Of a stretch of DNA of 64,000 bases, positions 37,175 through 46,172 are shown in pieces. The position numbers and the translations under genes are program-made. Within the stretch, counting starts at the first letter, position 1; each line of letters opens with the position of its first letter. The notes under the pieces are model-generated. The model saw nothing but the letters and a program-made list of their open reading frames with translations. It made no database searches and had not been told where the DNA came from. The stretch is from Methylomonas sp. AM2-LC. Lineage in GTDB: Bacteria; Pseudomonadota; Gammaproteobacteria; Methylococcales; Methylomonadaceae. The stretch is taken from the NCBI RefSeq assembly GCF_039904985.1, contig NZ_CP157005.1:1736001-1800000 (forward strand), given 5' to 3'.

Positions 37175-37297
37175 AAAACACGGAAGCAAACGGGTGAACT
37201 GGATTCCATCTCGGGTCTGCTCCTTTTGGTGGCTGAACAGTTGGTTGGCAACCGACCCGGACGCGTAGAGCCATCGAACGATACCCCAACCCGTAGC
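37175..37297 (+). pseudogene. IS4-family transposase C-terminal remnant
   Basis: Within this GC-richer patch the plus strand reads LLLLVAEQLVGNRPGRVEP and then, after a frame change, RAIERYPNP. This matches the closing motif of IS4-type transposases (VGNRPGRVEPRxxKRRPKP). Only about 40 residues remain, with a frameshift near 37270 and no catalytic part. It is a scar of an old insertion between the esterase gene and the Ser/Thr-rich gene. No terminal repeats were identified. Confidence 0.65.
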
Positions 37298-37485
37298 CGA
37301 ATGCCGGACAGCCGATTGGGTTATCTGATGTGTTAATCAGATTATTTAGTTGGCTATTGTATTCTGTATTAGTTGGGCTCGATAGTACCGATATCTACAT
37401 ATCATTGGATTAGGCATTTTAGAATGCCTGATATTCGAAACATAAGCTGATGAATTTAACGATGCAAAACTACGGTTCAAGTTTT

Positions 37486-37518
37486 GAGTGAGCACAGTTT
37501 TGTGCCCACTCACTTTTT
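37486..37518 (+). terminator. Intrinsic terminator (plus strand)
   Basis: GAGTGAGCACA (37486-37496) pairs with TGTGCCCACTC (37501-37511) with one G-U pair around a TTTT loop. A run of seven T (37514-37520) follows on the plus strand. It would end transcripts coming from the esterase side. It also sits right at the end of the convergent minus-strand gene. Confidence 0.75.
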
Positions 37519-38268
37519 TTAAACCTGTGTTTGCAAAATATTATTGGTCGCAGATACAGAGCTATTGCCTTGGGCTAAGTCCGATTGAATTTGCTGTAAA
37601 AAACTTTGCAAAGTGACAGGTATACTGCCCGGTGCTGAACTTTGGGTGGTAGTATCAGTTGCCGACGAACCATTAGTGGCTGTGCTGCTGATTGTTCCAC
37701 CTAATGCATGCACAAGGTTAGAAAAGTCATTTTGTAGAGTTGTCAATGAACTGTTGCTGCTATTACCATTGCTATTGTTACCGAGTGAACTGATCAGGTT
37801 GGATAAATTGCTATCAAAACTGCTATAAGCCGATGACGTAGCAGATACTGAAGAACTACTGTTATCACTATCGCCATCGCTATCAGTACCCGTAGAGCTG
37901 TTGGTCGATTGAGTGCCTTGCTGCCCTAGAACTTGATGTAAGTCATGTAAAAAGGTATACAAAGCCTGTTGAGCGTCGTTCGGGGTAGTGGTGGTCGAAG
38001 AAGTGTTTAAACCTTGAACAGAATTAGAACCACTATCAGAATTATTATTGCTTGTGCTGCTATTATTGGATAAAGCTGATAAATTTAATCCTAAGCTACC
38101 CAGAGATTGCAAAACGTTTTGTAAGAAACTGTTGCTATCTTGATGGTGGCCATGCTTACCAATACCCGAAGCACTACTGTTAGTAGTTTCTATCGAGATG
38201 CTAGACGTGGTCGTGACACTAAACTGATAGGTCTCAAGGCTTGCTGAACCAATGGATGAGATTGACAT
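37519..38268 (-). CDS. Ser/Thr/Asn-rich low-complexity protein, paralogue of the 62.5 kb gene
   Basis: A 249-residue protein with no Cys and no Sec signal peptide. It starts MSISSIGSAS and alternates Ser/Thr/Asn/Gly-rich linkers with short amphipathic helices. Those helices are FLQNVLQSLGSLGLNLSAL (about 48-66), DAQQALYTFLHDLHQVLGQQ (about 96-115), a LQNDFSNLVHALGG segment and a LQSFLQQIQSDLA segment. It ends NILQTQV. A second protein at 62.5 kb has the same plan. The composition recalls secreted, heat-stable linker proteins, but export and function are unknown. AAGGGGAAAATT precedes ATG 38266-38268. Confidence 0.75.
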   Translation of the reverse strand: MSISSIGSASLETYQFSVTTTSSISIETTNSSASGIGKHGHHQDSNSFLQNVLQSLGSLGLNLSALSNNSSTSNNNSDSGSNSVQGLNTSSTTTTPNDAQQALYTFLHDLHQVLGQQGTQSTNSSTGTDSDGDSDNSSSSVSATSSAYSSFDSNLSNLISSLGNNSNGNSSNSSLTTLQNDFSNLVHALGGTISSTATNGSSATDTTTQSSAPGSIPVTLQSFLQQIQSDLAQGNSSVSATNNILQTQV

Positions 38269-38549
38269 AATTTTCCCCTTAAATTATAAAGGATGATAAT
38301 GAGTAAGCATTTTTAATGTTAGTTTTATGCTGGTACACTATCACTATCGGCGGCTGTTAAAATAACTTTAATTTTAAAATCGATTTTTGCGTTGTTTTTT
38401 TATTTTTGGCCATGTTTAAGCTTATTAATCTTTAAAATGCGTAATGCAGTTCACAAATTAATGCAAGCTTGACACGATAACCGTTCAAAGCTGACTATCT
38501 TTGTGTACAATGGTCGCTAATCCATACACATTGCTTTTAAGAAAATGGC

Positions 38550-38861
38550 ATGCACGAAATCTCTCTGTGCGAAAGTGTTTTACAGGTGTTGGAACAACAA
38601 GCGCCCGTACAAAATTATCAAAAGGTCAAAACTGTCTGGTTAGAGATAGGCATTTTGTCAGGTATTGATATTGATGCGTTACGCTTTGGTTTTGATGTCG
38701 TTATGTAGGGTTCACTGGCCGATAAAGCCCGGTTGGAAATTATTCAAATTCCTGCTGAAGCGTGGTGTATGCTCTGCAAACAGACAGTCGCTATAGTACA
38801 GCTCTATGATCTGTGTCCCCTGTGTGGCAGTCATCAACTACAGGTGAGTAATGGTCAATAA
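38550..38861 (+). pseudogene. hypA: HypA hydrogenase nickel insertion protein, broken by one stop codon
   Basis: The frame of 103 codons reads a normal HypA. It starts MHEISLCESVLQVLEQQA with the Ni-binding His2 and ends with the zinc site CMLC...CPLC. Codon 53 is TAG (38706-38708), in the stretch FDVVM-stop-GSLADKARLEI. Relatives have a sense codon such as Lys or Gln there. No other lesion is visible, so it is a recent single-base change unless the amber is suppressed. HypA delivers nickel to [NiFe]-hydrogenase with HypB. hypB follows after 29 bases. Confidence 0.88.
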
Positions 38862-38890
38862 ATGCGAATCAAAGAGTTGGAGGTGGAATA

Positions 38891-39694
38891 ATGTGTAGCG
38901 TATGTGGTTGCGGAACATTAGGACATAGCCACTCTGCTGAGCACGCTCTGGATGATCATCAGCCAGTTCACCCTTATGTGTTTACACCGCTGGCGCAACA
39001 TGCACATGTTTCAGGATTAACTCAGGCACGTATGGTGCAAATTGAGCAGGACATCCTGACGAAAAATAATCAATATGCTCAAGAAAACCGTCAGTTTTTT
39101 TCTGAACGAGCCATGCTGGTTTTAAACTTGGTGTCTAGTCCTGGTTCTGGTAAAACTTCTCTACTGACGGAAACTATCCATCGATTAGTCGGACAAGTTG
39201 ATATGGCTGTTATTGAGGGCGATCAACAAACCAGTCGTGATGCCGAACGTATTCGTGCCACAGGTGTTCCAGCCCTGCAAATAAATACCGGTAAAGGCTG
39301 CCATCTGGATGCGCAGAGGGTGGGGACTGCTCTGAAACAACTGCCAATGCAAACGGCTAGCCTATTGTTTATCGAAAATGTCGGTAATCTGGTCTGTCCT
39401 TCTGCGTTTGATCTAGGCGAGGCACATAAAGTAGTGATACTTTCGGTCACAGAGGGAGAAGATAAACCCATCAAATACCCCGATATGTTTTATGCAGCAG
39501 ATCTCATGCTGTTGAATAAAATCGATTTATTACCTTATCTGGATTTCGATGTGGAGCAATGTATACAGTTTGCAAGGCAAGTAAACCCTAGTATACAAGT
39601 GATCTCTGTGTCGGCTAAAACAGGGGAGGGCATGCAAGACTGGATAAAATGGCTAGAGGATGAAAGAGTGCAACAAGGGATATCTAATGCTTAA
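38891..39694 (+). CDS. hypB: HypB GTPase for hydrogenase nickel insertion
   Basis: A 267-residue protein with the N-terminal metal motif CSVCGCG and a short His-containing linker. The G-domain includes the P-loop [14 protein letters not shown] (about residues 80-93), [12 protein letters not shown] with switch residues, and [12 protein letters not shown]. Conserved Cys and His in [10 protein letters not shown] form the G-domain metal site. HypB hydrolyses GTP while loading nickel into the hydrogenase large subunit. The start is well supported by GGAGGTGG upstream. It is intact although its partner hypA is interrupted. Confidence 0.93.
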   Translation: MCSVCGCGTLGHSHSAEHALDDHQPVHPYVFTPLAQHAHVSGLTQARMVQIEQDILTKNNQYAQENRQFFSERAMLVLNLVSSPGSGKTSLLTETIHRLVGQVDMAVIEGDQQTSRDAERIRATGVPALQINTGKGCHLDAQRVGTALKQLPMQTASLLFIENVGNLVCPSAFDLGEAHKVVILSVTEGEDKPIKYPDMFYAADLMLLNKIDLLPYLDFDVEQCIQFARQVNPSIQVISVSAKTGEGMQDWIKWLEDERVQQGISNA

Positions 39695-39727
39695 TTTCCA
39701 ATTTGCCGCCCTGTTAAGGCAAGTACT

Positions 39728-39970
39728 ATGTGTCTAGCCATTCCTGCGCAAATTATCAGTATCGATATTGAGAAAAATAGTGCTATTGCCGCTGTAGAAG
39801 GTGTTGAAATAGAAGTCTCTCTGGCTTTGTTAGACGAAGTGCTGCTAGGTGATTACGTGCTGATACATGTCGGTTATGCATTACAAAAAATCGATGAGCA
39901 GGAAGCATTAAAAACCTTGGCTTTATTTGCCGAGGCGGGTCTGGAAGCCGGGGATGAAATACATCAGTGA
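39728..39970 (+). CDS. hypC: HypC/HupF hydrogenase assembly chaperone
   Basis: An 80-residue protein beginning MCLAIPAQIISID. Cys2 is the residue that binds the iron carrying CO and cyanide ligands and that contacts the hydrogenase large subunit. The rest forms the small beta-barrel, with YVLIHVGYALQKIDEQEALK near the end. HypC works with HypD to assemble the Fe(CN)2CO unit. Its end overlaps the hypD start by 17 bases, as usual. Intact. Confidence 0.92.
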   Translation: MCLAIPAQIISIDIEKNSAIAAVEGVEIEVSLALLDEVLLGDYVLIHVGYALQKIDEQEALKTLALFAEAGLEAGDEIHQ

Positions 39971-40844
39971 ATTTCGTCAGCAAGATTTGGCGAAACAACT
40001 GGCGAAAACTATTGTTCAAACTGTAAATCCACAACGCCAATATCGTTTAATGGAATTTTGTGGTGGACACACTCACGCTATCTTTCGATATGGTGTGCAG
40101 GATATGATGCCAGCCAATGTAGAATTCATTCACGGGCCAGGTTGTCCGGTGCGCGTTTTACCTATCGGACGCATTGATAACGCACTACAACTGTTACAGG
40201 AACACGAGGTTATTCTCTGTACCTACGCTGATTTAATGCGAGTGCCAGCCAGTGGTCGTAACACCCTGCTCAAAGCTAAAGCAGCAGGGGCGGATATACG
40301 CATGGTGTATTCTACTCAAGATGCTTTAAAAATTGCCAGTCAAAATCCGCATAAGCAAGTTGTTTTTTTCGCCATAGGCTTTGAAACCACCACGCCAGCT
40401 ACTGCAGTCGCCTTAGAACAGGCCAAAGCATTAAGGCTGACAAATTTTTCGGTATTTTGTAATCATGTCTTAACACCCGCTGCCACGCACGCTATTCTCG
40501 ATGCACCGCAACCAATTGCTATTGATGGCTTTCTCGGGCCCTCGCATGTGAGTAGTGTCATCGGTAGTCAACCTTACCAAGAGTTTGCTAATCGGTATGG
40601 CAAACCGATAGTGATTGCCGGCTTTGAACCGCTGGATGTCATGCAATCCGTGCTGATGCTGATTCGTCAATTGAATAGTGGTCGCAATGAAGTGGAGAAT
40701 GAATATACCCGTGCCGTAACCCCGGCTGGCAACCTTAAAGCACAAGCTCTAATGAGCCAAGTTTTCGCAGTACGGCCACAGTTTGAATGGCGCGGTTTGG
40801 GCATGATTGCCATAAATCGTCCCTTTTTCGTGCAGAGACATTAG
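39954..40844 (+). CDS. hypD: HypD, C-terminally truncated and probably inactive
   Basis: About 296 residues against about 370-380 in the family. The start ATG 39954 lies inside the end of hypC. The N-terminal two thirds are normal: MEFCGGHTHAIFRYG, HGPGCPVRVLPIGR, FFAIGFETTTPATA and PIVIAGFEPLDVMQ. After EWRGLG the expected IPxSALxLR region is replaced by a short unrelated tail (INRPFFVQRH). The last 80 residues, which hold the cysteines for the [4Fe-4S] cluster, are absent. hypE begins only four bases later, so a deletion removed the hypD 3' end. It is unlikely to build the iron ligands. Confidence 0.85.
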   Translation: MKYISEFRQQDLAKQLAKTIVQTVNPQRQYRLMEFCGGHTHAIFRYGVQDMMPANVEFIHGPGCPVRVLPIGRIDNALQLLQEHEVILCTYADLMRVPASGRNTLLKAKAAGADIRMVYSTQDALKIASQNPHKQVVFFAIGFETTTPATAVALEQAKALRLTNFSVFCNHVLTPAATHAILDAPQPIAIDGFLGPSHVSSVIGSQPYQEFANRYGKPIVIAGFEPLDVMQSVLMLIRQLNSGRNEVENEYTRAVTPAGNLKAQALMSQVFAVRPQFEWRGLGMIAINRPFFVQRH

Positions 40845-40847
40845 ATT

Positions 40848-41888
40848 GTGAAAAATCGCTACCCTTCAACCTTAAATATCACTAGCGGTAATATAGACTT
40901 AAGTCATGGTGCTGGTGCTGGTGGTAGGGCAATGACACAGTTAATTGACGGTCTGTTCGTCAAACATTTTGATAACGAGTAGCTACGGCAAGCCAACGAT
41001 CAGGCATTGTTTGCCACGCAACAAGGACGTATGGTAATAAGTACCGATGTTCGCCACTGTTTTTTCCGGGTGGCGATATTGGCTGCTTGTCTGTTTACGG
41101 TACTGTGAATGACATTGCCATGTCTGGAGCCAAGCCGCTTTATCTGGCTGCTGGCTTTATTCTGGAAGAGGGATTTCCTTTAGCTGATCTGGAAAAAATA
41201 GTGATCAGTATGGCTGCTGCCGCTCGCCAAACAGGAACTCCGATTATTACAAGCGATACCAAAGTGGTTGAACGTGGTAAAGCAGATGGTGTGTTTATTA
41301 CGACTACGGGGGTAGGGGTTGTTCCATTTGGGGTTACTATCTCCGCCAATCGAGCACACCCCGGCTGTGTTATTTTACTCAGTGGTTCTATTGGTGATCA
41401 TGGTGTCGCCGTTATGGCTAGTCGCAGAAAATCTGCAATTTGGCACGCAACTGCGTTCGGATTCTGCGCCTTTACATACTTTGGTGTCTGTTATGTTGGA
41501 TGCTGCACAGACAGATGTCTATTGTTTACGCGATCCTACCCGAGGTGGTTTGGCAGCAGTCTTGAATGAATTAGCGCAACAATCGGGTGTAGGGATGTTA
41601 ATTGACGAAAATTGTATTCCTGTTAAAAACGATGTTAAAGCAGCTTGTGAAATACTGGGTTTAGACCCCTTGTATATCGCTAATGAAGGTAAATTAGTTT
41701 GTATCTGTTCTGCTGCTGCCGCACAACCATTGTTAACGGCCATGCGCCAACACCCACTTGGTAAAGAGGCAATGCAAATCGGTACAGTACAAGGGGACGC
41801 ACAGCGGTTTGTGCAAATGAAGACTGCTTTTGGTGGTCGGCGTATTATTGATTGGCCGGTTGGGGAGCAGTTGCCGCGAATTTGCTGA
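40848..41888 (+). pseudogene. hypE: HypE carbamoyl dehydratase, multiply broken
   Basis: From GTG 40848 the frame reads the HypE start IDLSHGAGAGGRAMTQLIDG, where the first Gly-Ala is duplicated by a GGTGCT repeat. It meets TAG at 40980-40982 after FVKHFDNE. A frameshift near 41055 destroys the STDSYVVSPLFF region. The next part (FFPGGDIGCLSVYGTVNDIA) is in a second frame until about 41430, where another shift moves to a third (AENLQFGTQLRSDSAPLH). The C-terminal part ends at TGA 41886-41888 without the PRIC-like cyanide-carrying tail being usable. At least three lesions make this clearly dead. Confidence 0.88.
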
Positions 41889-42035
41889 GAAAAACTGTCC
41901 AACCGTTAAAATTTGGCTGTATCGAAAATGTATAGTAGTTAAAGTTAAATTGTGGTAATCAAATTATTAACTATACAAGTCTAACGGTTTTGTAGTACAA
42001 ACTATAACGAACAAATTAACGGTCAAAATCTTTTT

Positions 42036-42326
42036 ATGAAAATAAAATACCTACTGCTTGTTTTCTTGGTCGGTAATGCTAATCCTGTCATGTGTGATGA
42101 CTATACGACTACACAATATTTAACCGATATTTTTATCTATAGGCCAGGTGGTACATTATTAACCTTACTTGGAACCAGCGCGTTTATTGCCACTTCGCCG
42201 GGTGCTTTACTGGTTACATTATTACCGCCACACAATGCCATTTTAGAAACTGCAGACAATATGATAGTTGAGCCCTTTAAGGATACATTCTATAGACCAG
42301 TGGGATCGGCTTATCCATTGATGTAA
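42036..42326 (+). CDS. Small exported hypothetical protein
   Basis: A 96-residue protein with a signal peptide at residues 1-20 (MKIKYLLLVFLVGNANPVMC) and one hydrophobic segment at about 38-62 (GGTLLTLLGTSAFIATSPGA). The C-terminus is polar and contains the repeated-looking FIYRPGG and FYRPVGS motifs. It resembles small conserved proteins of methylotrophic gammaproteobacteria annotated as hypothetical; I recognise no functional family. Its ATG follows a weak ribosome site. It may be anchored in the inner membrane. Confidence 0.6.
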   Translation: MKIKYLLLVFLVGNANPVMCDDYTTTQYLTDIFIYRPGGTLLTLLGTSAFIATSPGALLVTLLPPHNAILETADNMIVEPFKDTFYRPVGSAYPLM

Positions 42327-42474
42327 AAAATTACGCGCTTTGTGCTTTTATACAATAGCATTGCGTTTACATGAGTACCTAATAATCCCATTTTATTTCA
42401 TTGGGTTTGCAAATTGAATAGGGTAGAAAGTTATGATGTTAGTACGCCTAGCAAAAAACCACTCAACACCGTAA

Positions 42475-43410
42475 ATGCTAAAAAAACTTTACCATGAGTC
42501 CATTGCCCTGTTTCCAGAAAATAGATTTATCTATTTTGTGCAACGATGGATATTTGTTCTGTATTGTTTACCTGTTTTTCCTCGCGTCAGTCTTTGGCTG
42601 CAGGCCGTAGATAATCCAATATTATTTCGTGAACTTGCTCAGAGACCTAAAATACGGGAATTTATTTATCGACCTTATCTAAATCGGTACTGGACGCTTG
42701 AGGAGAGACTAAGTGCTATTGAAAATCATTACCGACTGATTGCTAAAAATATCCCCTTTTTGGATTTAGCCTCTGTTGAGTGCATGGAACTTGCGTATTT
42801 TAAAGAAAGTGATGGTGTACTGCGCGTGATTATTGATCGACCAGAATGGATGAGACGGGAAGGGGAGCTAGGTCTTAGTTTTTTTTGGGGAATTGATCGG
42901 ATATATACGGTCATGTTTATATTTGCTGGCGATGCGGCCAATATGAAGATTCTGGTTGGTAACATTCAGGGTGATTGTAGGGATAGAGCCAATGTATACA
43001 AAAAACTGACTAAAAATTTTCATGGCATGCGTCCTCGGGATTTTCTGATACAAGTGCTGAAAATAGTAGGTGGTATTTTAAATCGTAATGAAATCCTTGG
43101 CGTTTCTGATAAAGCCCATCGAAATAGTCACTGGTTTTCCAGAGCAAAAAAAATCGCTATCTATGATTCAATGTGGCAGGAACAGAATGGTTTCAGAAAC
43201 AAAAGTGGTTTTTTTTCCATGGGTACGGGGATAGAAAAGCGTAATGAAAGGGACATACCTGCAAGAAAACGGGCACTTTATCGGCGAAGGTATCAATTTC
43301 TTGAAGCAATGCAAATACAGTTAACAGAAGTCATAAGATCAGACCCTACTCCTCCCAAAATGCATATTGACGAAATGCATACAGGTTTTTTAACAGGAAA
43401 GTATGATTAA
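42475..43410 (+). CDS. VirK/YbjX family protein (DUF535)
   Basis: A 311-residue protein with the DUF535 pattern throughout. An ENHY motif near residue 83 leads into the central LGLSFFWGIDRIYTVMF, VGNIQGDCRDRANVYKKLTK (about 158-177) and FLIQVLKIVGGIL. The C-terminal part has NKSGFFSMGTGIEKRNERDI and ends with an RRRYQFLEAM helix. VirK of Shigella and YbjX of E. coli are cytoplasmic proteins linked to outer-membrane virulence factors and envelope stress, and the mechanism is unclear. It is alone on this strand, followed by a non-coding stretch. Confidence 0.82.
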   Translation: MLKKLYHESIALFPENRFIYFVQRWIFVLYCLPVFPRVSLWLQAVDNPILFRELAQRPKIREFIYRPYLNRYWTLEERLSAIENHYRLIAKNIPFLDLASVECMELAYFKESDGVLRVIIDRPEWMRREGELGLSFFWGIDRIYTVMFIFAGDAANMKILVGNIQGDCRDRANVYKKLTKNFHGMRPRDFLIQVLKIVGGILNRNEILGVSDKAHRNSHWFSRAKKIAIYDSMWQEQNGFRNKSGFFSMGTGIEKRNERDIPARKRALYRRRYQFLEAMQIQLTEVIRSDPTPPKMHIDEMHTGFLTGKYD

Positions 43411-43701
43411 ATTAAAGTAATTAACCCCTATTTACTAAGCCAGGACCCGACAATTAACATGAATGGGGCGCTTGATATTTGAGGCAAAATTAAGCTGAAA
43501 TCGGTTCAGCGTTTAGTTTGTTGCTACGCAGCTTTAACATGAGTTCAGATAATCCTAACAAGAGCATTAACCATTGTTCAGCCTCTGGTGTGTGATGCCG
43601 CAGGATAAAAAGAGGTAATGGTTGGAGTGATGACATTGTTAGAAAAATACGGCGCATTACAGCCCGAAAACTTACCATTTAGGTCAAAAAATTGATATTT
43701 A

Positions 43702-43884
43702 TCATCCACTTGTACTCGCGTTTTGATATGCCAAACCACCTAAGCTTAGGGCTAACGTGTTGCCGTTATAGTTGACAAGACTATCATTTGAGGTTCCGTT
43801 AAAACTAATAGCACCAGCAGCAAAGGCCGGGTTATAGCAACAGATCCACTTTTGTGCAGCCAAGGCGTTTGGCGGCGTATCTTG
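43702..43884 (-). pseudogene. Possible remnant of an exported or repeat protein
   Basis: A 60-codon open frame without a start codon reads DTPPNALAAQKWICCYNPAF and then GAISFNGTSNDSLVNYNGNT, before LALSLGG and a stop. It has the texture of a real protein (Asn/Gly/Ser-rich, beta-type), but it is closed by stops on both sides. The rest of 43411-44140 holds only unsupported short frames. It may be the debris of a surface protein. Confidence 0.3.
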
Positions 43885-44140
43885 TTAACTAGGTTTTTAT
43901 GGTCTGCTTAGCTGGCGGCTATGTTAACAAGGCAAGTTTCGTGTTTAATATAGGTATGTTTACTTAGTTTATGAGAATGCCGATTGCTACAATTAATGTT
44001 GTACAGCAGGGCATTTGTCTTAGCTCTGGTTTTTTAAAAGAGACTAATCAAAAATAATAGTTTCAGCCTCATGTAAAACTGCTAACATTTTAGTCTTTTG
44101 CTGTTTATTAGCTCATAAATCTAAGGAATTGGAGAATCCA

Positions 44141-46105
44141 ATGTTTCATCACCAGTATCGTGCAGATATCGATGGGTTAAGAGCCATAGCCGTTCTTGCC
44201 GTGGTTGCTTTTCATGTTTTTCCTGGCGCTATTCCAGGTGGCTTTATTGGTGTAGATATTTTTTTTGTAATCTCAGGCTTTTTAATAAGTGGCATTTTAA
44301 TAAGAAGCTTTGAAAATGAAAACTTCAGCTATAAAGAGTTTTATGCGCGCAGAATAAACAGAATTTTCCCGGCCTTAATTTTAGTAATGGGCATAAGCTT
44401 GGCCTTTGGTTGGTTTGTATTGATGTCTGATGAGTACAAGCAATTAAACAAACATACTGCTGGAGGGGCAGGGTTTATATCTAACTTTATATTGTGGGAA
44501 GAAGCGGGGTATTTTGACACTGAGGCTGATAAAAAACCATTGTTACATCTTTGGTCATTAGCGATTGAAGAACAATTTTATATCTTTTAGCCCTTATTAT
44601 TAGGCGTTTTTTGGAATAAAAAATTCCATTTTCTGGCTATAACCCTCATTATTGCTTGTGCATCGTTTTTGTTCAATTTATACGCAGTGTCCGAGCACAG
44701 TACAGCTGCCTATTACTCTCCCTTTAATCGATTTTGGGAGCTGATGATAGGCGGGATATTAGCCTGGATAACGATCCACAAACCCCACTATCTGACTAGC
44801 AAAAATAATTGGTATTCGGGTATTGGTCTGCTTCTGATAGTTTTAGGCTTTTTCTTTATCAATCAACGCAGGGAGTTTCCTGGTTGGTGGGCATTATTAC
44901 CGACTCTAGGTGCTTTTTTTATTATTGCTGCTGGCAAGAACGCATGGATAAATAAATATGTTTTAGGACATACAGGCTTAGTCAGTATTGGGCTAATTAG
45001 CTATCCTATCTATTTATGGCACTGGCCATTAATTGCCTACGCGCATATTTTTGGAACTGAAATTCAATTCAATATTCAGTTTCGGCTAATGTTAATTGTT
45101 AGTAGTATCGTATTGGCCTATTTTACGTATATTTTTATAGAAAAAAAGTTTAAAAAAATCACGTATCAATCATCTGTTATCTTGTTTGTCAGTAATGTAG
45201 CTTTGCTTTTGCTTGGCATAACAAGTTATGAACTTAATCTAAAGCCCCGTAACAGTCAGAGTGGCATTGAGTCCATAGTAAATGCGACGAATGAAGGGGT
45301 GTCAAAACGTGATTTAATGCCAATTAAGTTTGAAAGTCAGGTCTTTTATACCAAAATGGCGGGCAATGAAAAAGTCGTTATGTATGGTGATTCTCATATG
45401 GAACAATATATTCCCAGAGTTGTTAAACTACTTGATGATCATCAACAAGGCAGTAAAACTGCCGTATTTGTTACAAAACCAGGTTGCCCGCCAATGCCCG
45501 ATGTCTATAGCCAGGTCGCGTTGGATTTTGGTGAGTGTGTCAAATTTCGTGAAGAAAGTTTAAACTATATATTAAGCGATGATATACAGTCTGTCGTGGT
45601 AACGGCATGTTGGAATTGTTATTTTATTGAAGGGCTGGATTATAAGGATTTATATTATTTAAACGCAGATAATAAAGTTTATTTTAACGAAGTGGGTGGT
45701 GCCGATCTTGGGTTAAAATCGTTAGAGAATTTTTTGTTACACTTAAGCGCACATAAAAAGGTTTATCTATTACTTGATAATCCGGCTGGTGAATCATTTA
45801 ATCCGAAAAACTATTGGTCAGGTTCGCGTATAAATGAAATTCAAGTTAAATTTCCGACTACCAAAATAAAACTGGATGATAAACAAAATCAACTTAGATA
45901 TAAATTGTTGGAGATAGCCCATCGTACCAATGTTATCGCTATTGATCCGATTGCGGAGCTTTGTAAAAATGATGAGTGTTTGTTTTTATTAGAAAATAAT
46001 GTGCCTATTTATAAAGACAATAATCATTTGCGACCTTCGTATATAAAAACCGCTATTGATTATCTTGATGTAGCTATTATTAGTGACTCGATACCTGCAA
46101 AATAA
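44141..46105 (+). pseudogene. OafA-type acyltransferase 3 with SGNH domain, one nonsense codon
   Basis: About 654 codons. The N-terminal membrane acyltransferase domain begins [20 protein letters not shown] with the catalytic-type His in AFHVFPG, then [10 protein letters not shown]. At 44588-44590 a TAG interrupts [25 protein letters not shown], exactly where relatives have Trp (TGG). Downstream the frame is clean through ten helices and a periplasmic SGNH-like domain (VVMYGDSHMEQYIPR) to 46105. Such proteins O-acetylate lipopolysaccharide or other glycans. The ATG 44141 has GGAG six bases away. It is a recently inactivated gene, or readthrough occurs. Confidence 0.85.
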
Positions 46106-46126
46106 TGCGTATCAGGCAGGGTAATA

Positions 46127-46155
46127 AATAAAAAAATGGGCACGTCCTTGTGCCC
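46127..46155 (-). terminator. Intrinsic terminator of the transketolase gene
   Basis: On the minus strand GGGCAC-AAGGAC-GTGCCC is followed by ATTTTTTTATTTATT. It lies 18 bases after the stop codon of the transketolase gene. The T-run marks a standard intrinsic terminator in that direction. Confidence 0.85.
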
Positions 46156-46172
46156 TCAGTTGAGGAGGAGGC

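Noticed and set aside
37519..38268. CRISPR-like or tandem repeat array suggested by repetitive bases
   Set aside because: Repetition comes from Ser/Thr/Asn codons within a long open frame; there are no regular repeat-spacer units.
43490..43678. A 62-codon frame on the minus strand
   Set aside because: No ribosome site, no recognisable motif, and an amino-acid composition typical of a chance frame.
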